Of a stretch of DNA of 64,000 nt, positions 23,235 to 33,710 are shown piece after piece. This stretch comes from Melastoma dodecandrum (Eukaryota > Streptophyta > Magnoliopsida > Myrtales > Melastomataceae), in contig JARUPY010000501.1 of NCBI GenBank assembly GCA_029817715.1, forward strand, positions 532,255-596,254. Reading direction: 5' to 3'. Numbering within the stretch: the first letter of the stretch is position 1; the number at the start of each line of letters is the position of its first letter. Made by a program: the position numbers and the translations under genes. The notes under the pieces were generated by a model. It was not told the DNA's origin. It saw only the letters and a program-made list of their open reading frames with translations, and ran no database searches.

Positions 23235-25617
23235 TAATTGTAATTCATTGTCCGAAACGCCAATCCAATCATCCCATGTAAAACAAACTGCCATATTTTT
23301 TAATGTCATTTGATGCTACAGTGATGCAATATCATTTTGGGCGCTGTCCGAATCAGGAGCACACGAAAACAATCCAAATGTATCGGGGAGGAACGATTTT
23401 TTCTTGGATGAGATTAGCTATAAGCAGTTAGGTGTCCTTGTCATCGAAATTCCCGTGTCGTGTGCACCTGTGGCGTAACCCACATGTCGAAATCGACGAG
23501 CAAGGATAGTTTCGAGGATGGGAGAGTTCTCCCTGATTCAAGCTGTTAGGGATGGAGGTCTTATAAGGAAAATGACGAGTAAAATGTCGAGGGCCTGACG
23601 AGAGATGCCTTTATTGTACTCTCTTCTTTTTTTTTTTTGGGGGGGGGGGGGGGGTGATTTTGGTTCGACTACTTGCATCACTGTGAGGAGCATATTGGAA
23701 AGCATTAGGACACAACTCCCCCACAAACACCAAACTTGTCATTGTTCTACCTCGTGACTTCTTCCTTTCTATCACCAGCATCGTTTGAAAATTTCTCATT
23801 CAAATTCCATGAAATTACTATTTTAGTATATATTTCTCAAAGTGATTTTTGCATCCCTTACAACTTTGAGCCTACCTACCCATTATGAGTTCCCAGTTCT
23901 GTTATCCTGAAGAAGCATCCACCGGTGGTGGGCTGTCGTTCTTAATTGGGGGTGGGGTAACATTTGAAAGTGTTGGGAATGGTGTGTGTATATCGTTAAA
24001 TCTTCATAAATGTAGGGGGTACTGGGGATATGGGGGGACGTCACTGTTGGAGAGGGAAGAAAACACGTAAGAAACACGTCATCGATGATCGAGTTCATAT
24101 AATAATAATAATAATAAAGGGTCTTTTGGGAGGGTCGCAGGGAGGAGGAGGGGAACTCTTCTGGAGGTCAGAAAAGTGAAAAGAAGAGGACCGTTTTTTG
24201 AAATGATTTTGCAATCGATTGCTTTATGATTGCTAGGAATGATTTCTTTAAAAAAAATGGAAATATAAGGATAAAAGATAATAGTAATAATAATAAAGTT
24301 GGTTTGCTTTTTGGCCGATTAGCATTTACTCTTTTTGGGTTGTGTGGTTTGGCGTGATAATGTCTTTATTGGGAGAGGGGAGGAGGGGAAGAACAAATGT
24401 GGTGTCCAGAATTAAATGAGTTTTGCTCCACCCCCACTTTCGGGCCAAAATGATAAGATCATATGCTTTCCATAGATCCTAAGACAACGAAAAAGACGAG
24501 CATGTATCACCAGAATTTCTAATGAGAAAGGAAAAAAAATTCATTAGAACGGATATCGCGCGCTTTACTGAGGTTAGACGAGGGAAGATGAACAAGCTTT
24601 GCTTTGCTAAATTACTAAAAGAAGATTGGTTAAATAAGCGTGCACAAGCGTACGCATCGACTATAGGTTCATAAGGTTAGTGTTGGGGTGGTTAAATAAT
24701 GTTGCAGACAAAATGAACAGTCGATAAGGGGAGAGGGGCGAATTTAAATGTATGACCGAAAGTGAACAAACAAGTTACTTGTATACGTACATGTGCAATT
24801 AAATGCAATCGGCATGCATGCAAATGCATGAATGAATGAATACAGCATGCATGCATGCATGTGTACCTACCAGTAGTACCACACCCCCCTTCTGTTAAAA
24901 AAAAAACACAAGAAGAAGAAGAAGAACCCGAAGAAAATGGGCATTTCCCCTCTGCCCCTCTACCTCTCCCCCCATTTCCTCTCATATATTTCCCATTTTC
25001 TTTTTCTTTCTTTTCTTTATTCGTGTCTCGTTTGTTTGCTTCCTCTTAAATCAAATATATTGTCTCCAAGAGGACACCCTAGTAAGGGTACTGAGGATTC
25101 ATACGGAAATCCCTTATTCGAATTTCAACGGCCACATCAGACAGTATCAGTGGATTACATAGTCTTACTTCAAGGATTTACTTAGTCTCAATAGATATTT
25201 CATGACTGATGTTTTGGCCATGGGGGTATGGTATTATTGTAGGGTTTTTTCTTTTTTTGTAAGAGCCGCACCGAGGAACCTATAAGAAAGAAAAATGTCG
25301 TTTCTTTTCTGATGTGACCACTCTCCCCTCCCCCCCCCCCCCCCCCCAAAACTAAAATTATCAAATATGAATTAATCTCTGGCATAAATTGATTATATAT
25401 AGTCTGAACATTTCTCTTTGGCAATTCTCTACTCTTTCGAATTGTCCTACTCGCATTTATTGCTTTTCTTTTTCCCACCGTTTTTTCAGTTAGTGGTAAA
25501 TCTCGGTCTAATTGGACCGGACTGATCTACCGGTCCACACACGTTTCTGGGCTCAGGCCCAACTATTGATTCAATGCGGGCCTGTGGCCCAATGTGCTGC
25601 CCTGTTTCTATTTGGTT
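23235..25617. other. Intergenic, simple repeats only
   Basis: Holds a T-run joined to a 16-bp G-run (about 23630-23654), an ATA repeat near 24100, a GCAT repeat near 24845-24860 and an 18-bp C-run (25330-25347). No protein or RNA gene was recognised. Confidence 0.5.
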
Positions 25618-27621
25618 TCAATTCAAATAACGCCTCCGTCTGAGGTGATATGATGATCTTTGTTCGCGGCCTGTCCCCGTCCCGTATTCTTCCGCCTCTG
25701 CCGGGAGGACATAGTCGGGGTCGTCGGACAAATCCACCTCCTCTGGCAGTTCGGCGTCCATCAGCGCCAACCAGCTGTCTTCGTCCCCTCCATCGATTTC
25801 CATGCCATAGTAGTCCTCCGGGAACTTGTCACGTCCCCGTATCCCGTCAACTTTCTCTATCAAGTTTAGCAGCATCCTATGATTCAGCATGTCGTAGTTC
25901 CTGTAAGTGAGGATCGCGTACAAGAGCAGTGCTAGGCCGAGGACGATGTACATCGACCGGACATATCCTACGAGCTTCCCTTGATCGTCGCTCTCCATGG
26001 ATGTAAAACGGAGGAGGGCGACTTCTATGCCGAATGTGACGCACATCCCTGCATCGAGTAATGTTAAAATCAATTATCGATGGATGGAGCGGAGGAAAAG
26101 AGAGTTTTCCTAGTAAGTAAAGAAAGCAGGGCAACCTACCAATATACAGCCAAGGGCGGACCTCGTAGGTCTGCTTCGTGCTGGTGAACATGTAGATGAC
26201 GAAGGTTAGCAGCCCGTAAATAAGGCACGACTTCATCAGCCGAGATTCGAGCAGCATAGCATTGTGCAGAGCAAAGAGCTTGTCCAGCGCTACGAACATG
26301 GTCGCCTGCTTTGATTCAAATGCCTCCTGTGCGGCCAAAATGGACTTTGAGTTCTCGACCAAGTGATCGTTCATGCGCTGGAGTTGTTCCTGACGTTTCA
26401 TCAGTTGTTCTTGTTGCTCGCTGCTGAATTCTGCCAGCCGTTTCAACGTGACCCTGCTTTCGTCCAACGCTCGGGACTGAAAGTCGGTGAGCGATTCAAG
26501 ACCCTTCAGTGCATCGGATTGTCCTTCCAGGAGGATCTTCTGCTTCTCGAGTGAAATCCCCGCCATGTTCCCAATATCATCAGCTTTCCCCTGCAGACTC
26601 TCCATCTTCGAGAACATCCCATCCCTCACCTTGCCAATCTCCTTCTCGATCTCGGCCGCCTCGTTCCGTAGGACCCCAATCTGTGACCTGAGGTCCTTGT
26701 AAGACTCCTGAATCTTCTCCATCCCGTCATTGATCGATCCCTTCAACTTCTCCTGTCCCTGCTGTAACTCCATCTGGGATGCAGCGATCGCCCTAGAGTT
26801 CTCGTTGGCCGCCTCGGAGTGCTGCAGGACGGCTTGTATCTGTTCCTCGACGCCCTTGGAGGCCTCTGCGAGCCTCTGCGTCCGGCCATCTATCGAAATA
26901 AGGGAATCGTATATCTCATTCGAACGCTGATATAAAGACTCCGATTTCTCCTGAATGAGCCCAAGCCTGTCCTCGGTGCTCTCCGCAGCTATCTTCAACT
27001 CATTCACCAGCCTCTCTGTCTCCTGCTTAAAGGCATGAGTCCTAAATCGAGAATCGACAAAAGATCAACATGGGTAATCGATTAGTGCAGAACAGGCAGG
27101 ATAGGAAGAACGACTTACTGTAATTGATGGCAGATGGAGTTGGTCTCGAGGTAGAACTCAAGATAGACCGTCCGCTCGGCTTCGCCCAGCCTCTTCCGGC
27201 AATCCAACATCGGCGAACTCTCGCTGCACAGGGGTAAATCGTGCCTACCGGAATCCTTCTGGAAGCAATCAGTGAGGTACCAGGCGAACCGTGAACGCTT
27301 CTCCTCTGTCGCAAGGATCTCCGAGCACCCCGCGAAGAGACTCCCATAGGCCTTCTGCCAGCAGGAGTTCGATTCCGTCAACTTCCTCCGAGCGTTCTCT
27401 ACCAGCTTCACTCCCCTGGGGTTATCCAGCACCTCCATCGAGAACTCGGCGAGCCCACCATCCACGCCACCCTGAATACCACCCCCGATCCCATCACCAT
27501 GGGATGCCTGGTTCCCCGACGAGAACCACCCCCACGATTCGCACCCCGGCAGGAGGACAACGACGAATACAAACAGCAGCAACCCCAGGACAGACGATCG
27601 CAGGCCGCCACGAAACCTCAT
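25618..27621 (-). CDS. GEX1: GEX1-like gamete nuclear-fusion protein (KAR5/Brambleberry family)
   Basis: GEX1 is a nuclear-envelope protein of plant gametes needed for nuclear fusion at fertilisation. Minus exons 27621-27119, 27041-26140 and 26048-25618 join in frame to 611 residues. A signal peptide (about residues 1-29) is followed by the conserved cysteine domain (CWQKAYGSLFAGC, LTDCFQKDSG, LPLC...LDC). A coiled coil fills the middle (about 170-430, Gln/Glu/Lys-rich). Three hydrophobic segments follow: about 440-453, 470-482 and 503-516. The acidic C-tail ends in a basic cluster. An AG acceptor nine bases before the ATG suggests a 5' UTR intron. Three exons and this architecture match the Arabidopsis gene as I recall it. 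It diverges from the PUB gene. Confidence 0.92.
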
Positions 27622-28040
27622 CGCCTTGGCCTGCAAACAAAAAACGATACCTAAACCTAAAAACATCGAAATATTTATATCAAATCCGGCGACAAAACTT
27701 GGGTCACAAGCCCCGAAAGCAAAGCATGAGAACAAATATTATGGAGGGGAGGAAACAAAATATTACGACAGAAAGCGATGGAGGGCAAAAGAATCGAAAT
27801 AGTTTCCTAATTTACGATGAAACTAACTAAAAAAGCTAAACTGCACTTAACTAATAGGACGACGACAACATGGGATTTGTTTCCAGAAAAGAAAAACCTG
27901 GGAATTTGTCTCGCCTAGGCGAGACGAGACCTTGTCGCCCGGGAAGAAGATGAAGCAAATGGCGGTGGCGTGGCGTGGCGTCGTGGCGGGATTCGGACCG
28001 GGAGGGGGTGGGGGGGACGTTTTCTAGCACTGTTCACATT

Positions 28041-28048
28041 TATATATA
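28041..28048 (-). promoter_or_regulatory. Probable TATA box upstream of GEX1
   Basis: TATATATA on the minus strand about 420 bases before the GEX1 ATG, compatible with a leader containing an intron. Position and sequence only. Confidence 0.4.
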
Positions 28049-28702
28049 GACACTTCAAAAGTAGAAGACAACTGTCGGGTTTGGGGATGGAAAAGGCACG
28101 TCCTTTGGGAAAAAGAAAACTATCTTCCTCTGTCGATTAGTTAAGTAATTAATTAATTAATTAATCCATATTTTTATTCATATATTGGGGATGGAAACTT
28201 AAATGGAGCGCAACGGAGGGGTTAATAGAGCCCGGGATAAAACAGGGCCTAGGCCCAACAAATCGGCCTTTTCGTGGGCCCAGGCCCAATTCATTGCCCG
28301 TTTTGAATTCCCATTGTGAAAGGGTTAAATCCAAATTCGAGCGTAAAAAGTGTTTCCCGATTTAACCGTGAGTTTTGAAATCGAATCCCTTACTTACTGG
28401 AATTGACCAAATAATAATAATAATGGTTCGACCGAAGAAAGCATGAAAATCCGGACCCTTTTGTTGACAATCTTTTAACTTTAAATTCCCAATAGGGGGG
28501 GCACTAAATCACAGGGATGATTGGGCTGAGAGATAGAGATGGGGTGGTCAAACCCCATCTTTGCATGGTAACGAGGGAAACCAAGAAAGACACAAAATAT
28601 CACCGTAATCAAACTAAAAATGTTAGAATTTTAGCAACGAGTGCCCAACTACTAGTACTACTCGACACATGGAAGTCAACATGTCAATCATCCTCACAGC
28701 TG

Positions 28703-30043
28703 ATGACTCTGCCCTGGAGGAGAGGGGGAGGTATCGCCAGCCGACGCGCCCAGAGGAAAGCCGCGGGTTGTCCTGATGTGGGCCTTGTGTTGGATGTCGC
28801 GGTGCCGACGCACTTCCGGTGCCCCATATCGCTCGACGTTATGAAGGACCCCGTCACACTGTGCACCGGGATTACGTATGACCACGAGAGCATTGAGCGG
28901 TGGATTGAGTCGGGGAACGGGACGTGCCCCGTCACGAAGCAGGAGCTGGCAGATTGGGAGGTTATCCCGAACCATGCCATAAGGAAGATGATTCAGGCCT
29001 GGTGCGTCGAGAACCAGGGGTATGGGATCGAGAGGATCCCCACGCCGAGGATCCCAGTGTCGTCGTATGAGGCATCGGAGGCCTGTCGGAGGTTCGAGGC
29101 GGGCGTCGCCCGTGGGGATGTGAGGAGGTGCGGGGAGGCGGTCGCGAGGATCAACGCATGGGGGAAGGAGAGCGAGAGGAGCCGGCAGTGTGTTCGTGAG
29201 AGCGGGGCAGGGGTTGCCCTGGCAACGGCATTTGATTCTTTCGTGCGGGCTTCCTTCGAGAAGCACTCCGGGTTGTTGGAAGAGATACTTTCGTCACTTA
29301 CATGGGCGTATCCGAATGGTGACGACGGCCGGGCCAAGCTCGAGAAGTTGGCATCCCTTAGCTGCATCCTCCGGTTTATGAACTCGGATGACCTGACTGC
29401 ACGCAAGAACTCAGTCCTGGTCCTAAAAGAGATCGTTTCCTCCCCTGACAGGTGCAGAGAGACAGTTTCTGCCATTGAGGGAATGGCAGAGGCATTGACG
29501 CGGATCATTAGAGAACCGATCTGTCCCGCGTCCACAAACACATCCCTGGCGTCAATCTTCAATCTAACCAGCTCCGGAGCATTCCTCACGAGGGCGTTAG
29601 AACTTGACCTAGTCCACCTGACGTTGGACCTCCTGGTGGACTCTGACAAGGGAACCTGCGAAAGAGTCCTGGCCGTGCTCGACAAGGTATGTGACAGCAA
29701 GCAAGGGAGGGAAGCAGCTCTTCGGCATGCGCTGACCATGCCGGTCCTGGTGAAGAAGATCCTAAGGGTGTCGAACCTCACCACTGAGCTCTCCATCTCA
29801 ATCATATGGAAACTACTACCAAGGAAGGACTATGTCAGCGCTGACGATCTGATGCCGACCATAATTGAGGCGATCCGAGTGGGGTTGTTTCAGAAACTGC
29901 TGGTGTTTCTTCAGGTTGGGTATGGGGATGATGGAATCAAGGAGAAGGTCAAGGATTTGCTCAAGCTCATGAATTCTAACAAGGACAAGGTTGATTGTGT
30001 TGATTCGTCACTGGATCTGAAGCACGTCAACAGATCCCTCTAA
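28703..30043 (+). CDS. U-box E3 ubiquitin ligase, PUB20/21-like
   Basis: A single-exon gene for 446 residues. The U-box (about residues 33-107) reads VPTHFRCPISLDVMKDPVTL ... YDHESIERWI ... CPVTKQ ... IPNHAIRKMIQAW, the E2-binding fold of plant U-box E3 ligases. The rest is an armadillo-like helical region. The order U-box plus ARM without an N-terminal UND domain, and the short MxLPWRR-type N-terminus, fit the PUB20/21 group. The frame stays open upstream to 28517, but the Met at 28703 gives the family-like start, so it was chosen. Related proteins act in defence and stress signalling; the substrate is unknown here. Confidence 0.93.
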   Translation: MTLPWRRGGGIASRRAQRKAAGCPDVGLVLDVAVPTHFRCPISLDVMKDPVTLCTGITYDHESIERWIESGNGTCPVTKQELADWEVIPNHAIRKMIQAWCVENQGYGIERIPTPRIPVSSYEASEACRRFEAGVARGDVRRCGEAVARINAWGKESERSRQCVRESGAGVALATAFDSFVRASFEKHSGLLEEILSSLTWAYPNGDDGRAKLEKLASLSCILRFMNSDDLTARKNSVLVLKEIVSSPDRCRETVSAIEGMAEALTRIIREPICPASTNTSLASIFNLTSSGAFLTRALELDLVHLTLDLLVDSDKGTCERVLAVLDKVCDSKQGREAALRHALTMPVLVKKILRVSNLTTELSISIIWKLLPRKDYVSADDLMPTIIEAIRVGLFQKLLVFLQVGYGDDGIKEKVKDLLKLMNSNKDKVDCVDSSLDLKHVNRSL

Positions 30044-32606
30044 ATTTTGAGAAGAACGATTAAAATTCTTTTGGGTAGGAAACAATTTGTACAAAAACAC
30101 CATTCTTGTTTTAGAAGTACAATTCCATTATTCTAAAAAACATATGCATTCACTTATACAGTCGAGTATCTTCTTTAACCGCAGCAGTTCACGAGGTGTG
30201 ATGCTAATGGGTTGAGTCCGGATGATGAGTTGTTCTCTTCGAAGCTGCTCTTCGAGGGTTATGAGCATATACCAGGCCTGCGGCAGTTGGTGTTGGGTTG
30301 TTCTCTCCTATTTGTTAGAGCGCCCCAAGCCCGTATACCTTACACAGAGAAGCCCGAAGCCCACCGTCACTTTAAGGGGTCATCTAAGGGTTTCTTCAGA
30401 TACACAAGATAAGAAAATAGGTCGCAAAAGTGAGGAGAGACGGCCGAAGAAGAGAAGCAAACCCGAATTCCCCGCAGCCTAGTTTCAGCCTGCGCGATGT
30501 TCACTTAATCGGGTGTTGCAGCCGATCGTATCGTTGGAACTTTGTGAAATTCTGAGAAATTATTTATGATTGAGGCTCTGTTTTCTGAACGGTGGAGATT
30601 ACTATTGGAGTCTTCTAGTTTGTGATTTCACCCCGTTTCCGAGACTGCCAGATTCGGAGTTCTTAATTTCAGCCCTTTCATCTTTTTGTGTCGTTAAGCG
30701 TATGATTACCAATATGAGTTCTTGATGTTAAACTGAGTAGGGAAGAAGGATTATGTGCTAGTTGTTGGTGGCTAAAGAAGAACACTTGTCCACCCACTTC
30801 TTTGTTGATTTAGTGGAAGTTTTGGTTGTGCCTCGGGCTGTAGATTTACTCCTCACATTGAGGAGGTTTCCATGTTAAATCTCGGTGTTGTTTCTTATTT
30901 TTGATTGTTTGTTTCCGCTGTGAGAATTCTATTCTAACCTTAAGGAAGTCATTTGTCGAATTCTGAGATGTGTTAGTTCGTGTTACATCCCATCGGTTGG
31001 AATATACAGAGCTGGATCCTTTTCTTGCTTGCCTGTTGGCGGTTCCATCGTATGACTCGGAAATGTAGACAGCTAACTTGCAAGAGCTATGATACCGAAA
31101 GAGAAAGAGAAAGAAAATATGGTTTAACAATTGCAATGACTGCGTCGATCTCGAAAGAGAGGAGAAACTGTGGTGGATTGCCTCTCGATATCAGCGGATC
31201 GCCTCGGGATCTGGATGCGTATCTTGAGAAACTGGATCCTGTTTCCTGACCATGCTGTTAGACTACCTAATGCTCGAAGCATATAGGTTTTGAGATTGGA
31301 CGGGTGGTTCCTTTGGATTGTTTTGTTAAACCAGCCAGCTGGATAAAGTGTAAGCGCAGCTGATTGAATGCGTCGGGTTAACATGTTTAAGTAGGTCATC
31401 AGAAGTAAGCTCGACCGTTGGCCAGAGCTCCAGGAGATGTACCATTTGGCATTGCTGGAGAAGCCGCCGAAGAACTCCTGGTGATCATGTAGCGTAGTTC
31501 TGAAACTTTCCTCCATGCATTCCTTTCGACGGAGACCCCGTTGTACTTAAACATGTTTTATTGCATTAGTACGCTAAGGAAGATACTTCCTTGGACTCAG
31601 ATCTCACGATAGACTGCCTGGATGACGACCACCATTGTTTCCATGAGATCTGTCATGGGCTAAGGCTGAGGCAGGGGATTCTCAGTCTGAAGCAAATAGT
31701 TCATACGCCCTTTGGAGATCGCCCAGATACTTATAAAGTAGAGTATCTCCGTAGCGCCCAGATACTTGTGTGGGAGCTGCTGGAACTTGCTCTAATGTCC
31801 CTCCAGGAGGTCCAGTCTTATGTATAGCAATTCTGTGATCAGGGGTAACCTTCAAAGCCGGCCGGTCCCACACTCATCTCTACCTTGCAGGCACGAGACT
31901 TTTGGAGTAAACCCGCAAGTACGTGTCTAACCGCAAAAACTCCGACGGTTCATGATTTCCTGTAATAAAGGTCACTTGTATTGAAATTTGTCATCACATT
32001 AAAACAGCAAATGCTGACCAGTTGATTTCCACCTGATGGATACGGCAGAGAGGTAGGATGCATCCGACGAAGCAATTTGCCGATCGCTCTGCAGAAACTT
32101 CTCATATAAATCCTCGTTTCAAGTCGAGTAAAAGATTATGCACAGAGCTCAGTCCGACATTCCGTGGGAAGAAGATATTAGAGTCTGTAGCAAGCATATC
32201 AAAACAATGAATCGCGATCTCGGAGTGGAGTCCATGACAATGGATCGGCCCGGCCATGTTGACAGTGGAGCAGTTACAGATTACTTTTTCCTGGGTCTCA
32301 TTGTCAATTAATTACTGTCCTAATTATTCCACCATAATCAGAAAGCAATCCTCGAGCAATAAAAGCATGAATATCATAAGTAGTTAGAAGACAAACATTT
32401 GACAGTAATTAATGGCAAAAAGGTAAGTAATCCTGTGTAACTTTTGCAGAATTAGGCACCCGGTTTGATCCTTCATCGCAGGTATCCATCGTCTCCTCTG
32501 GTTCTGAAGATTATATTTAAACATCCACGTCATTGTCTGCTTGCCAGGATGCATTATGCACCGTTCAGTAATGTAGGCACTCCTCTCTATCCATCAATAA
32601 GAGAAA
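30044..32606. other. Unassigned region, possible decayed gene
   Basis: Between the PUB stop and the PLATZ start are short frames with protein-like composition, such as SPRDLDAYLEKLDPVS near 31200, LDRWPELQEMYHLALLEK near 31410 and EYLRSAQILVWELLELAL near 31760. They may be scraps of one decayed plus-strand gene, but I cannot name a family. A long PLATZ leader is also possible. Confidence 0.35.
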
Positions 32607-33458
32607 ATGGCGAGTAGTCCCCCTCTGTCCGACTTGCTAAAGCATGTCGGCCCTCAAAAGGAAGTACGTTTTCGTTGTCGCTGTCTTGTTTATTGATTGT
32701 TCTCTGTTCCTGCTTGATCCACGGCATCTGTTAACCATAACCGGAATTTTATGCTGAAATGCGTAGATTATGAGAAAAAAACGTACAAGCTGTTGGAAAA
32801 GCAATTCTGTCAATAGCGCGCCACAATGTTCAAAAGAGGTACATCTTAACTATCTGAACTGTATTTCTTGGCTGCCATAAGATATTCTTTGATCCTTTTG
32901 CAGCCTCAGGAAGAAATGGGACAACAGAATCGAAAACCGGAATGGCTGGACCCTTTCCTTAGGAGGATCTTCTTCGAACCTTGCCCGAAACACCCGATTC
33001 TGAGAAACGAACTGAAGAAATACTGCATCAACTGCGACACGCCGGCATGCCAATATTGTGTCTCCATCGGAATGCACCGCCAGCACAGCGTACTAAAGAT
33101 CTACAGGCACGTTTACAAGGACGTTGTCTACCTCCATTCCATGGAAAAACACATGGACTGCTCTGAGATACAGCCATATAAGTCCAACAAGAGATTGGTG
33201 ATATCACTGAACCCTCTTCCTCACTGCGGCCCATCATCCGGGGAGAGGGGGATGTGCAAGATCTGCAAGAGGCGGCTGACAGATGCAGAGCTCTACAAAT
33301 ATTGCTCCATCTCATGCAAGGTCATGGCTTTCTCGAGGAAATCTGACCACTCGAAACCTCCATTTCTCTGTGTGCAAGCCGTGGAAACCGAAGAGCCACC
33401 ACCAAAACCTCGTCATCGCAGCAGGAAAGGAACACCTCACAGGGCTCCCTTCTTTTGA
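32607..33458 (+). CDS. PLATZ zinc-binding transcription factor
   Basis: PLATZ proteins are plant-specific zinc-dependent DNA-binding repressors. Exons 32607-32663, 32767-32838 and 32904-33458, all GT-AG and phase 0, give 227 residues. The zinc domain starts at KPEWLDPFLRRIFFEPCPKH (about residue 55), with KYCINCDTPACQYCVSIGMH a B-box-like cluster and later CKICKRRL and YCSISCKV. The C-tail is basic and Ser/Pro-rich. The core is certain. The first two exons encode a 43-residue leader not typical of the family and rest on splice logic alone; the protein could start at MGQQNRKPEW in exon 3. It converges on the K+ channel gene with only 252 bases between stops. Confidence 0.88.
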
Positions 33459-33710
33459 TGCCTCAGGCATGTCCTGCCTTATTGAGATCATATGTAATAT
33501 TTATGTTCTGTTCTGAGCAGCTCTCTCCTCCAAGTGATTAGTCGGGGAGGATGTAAATTTACCCGGATGCCTCCGGCGGTGTGAGATTTCCCCAACAAAG
33601 AGGGGAGACGGAGTAGATAATAAATGACTGGAAAGGTCCTACCGAAGAACCATACATGATATATAGTACATTAGCCTACAGATATGCAACAGGCCTGATC
33701 GTTTATCTGC

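Noticed and set aside
28694..29805. Long minus-strand frames opposite the PUB gene
   Set aside because: Shadows of a GC-rich plus-strand coding exon; no motifs.
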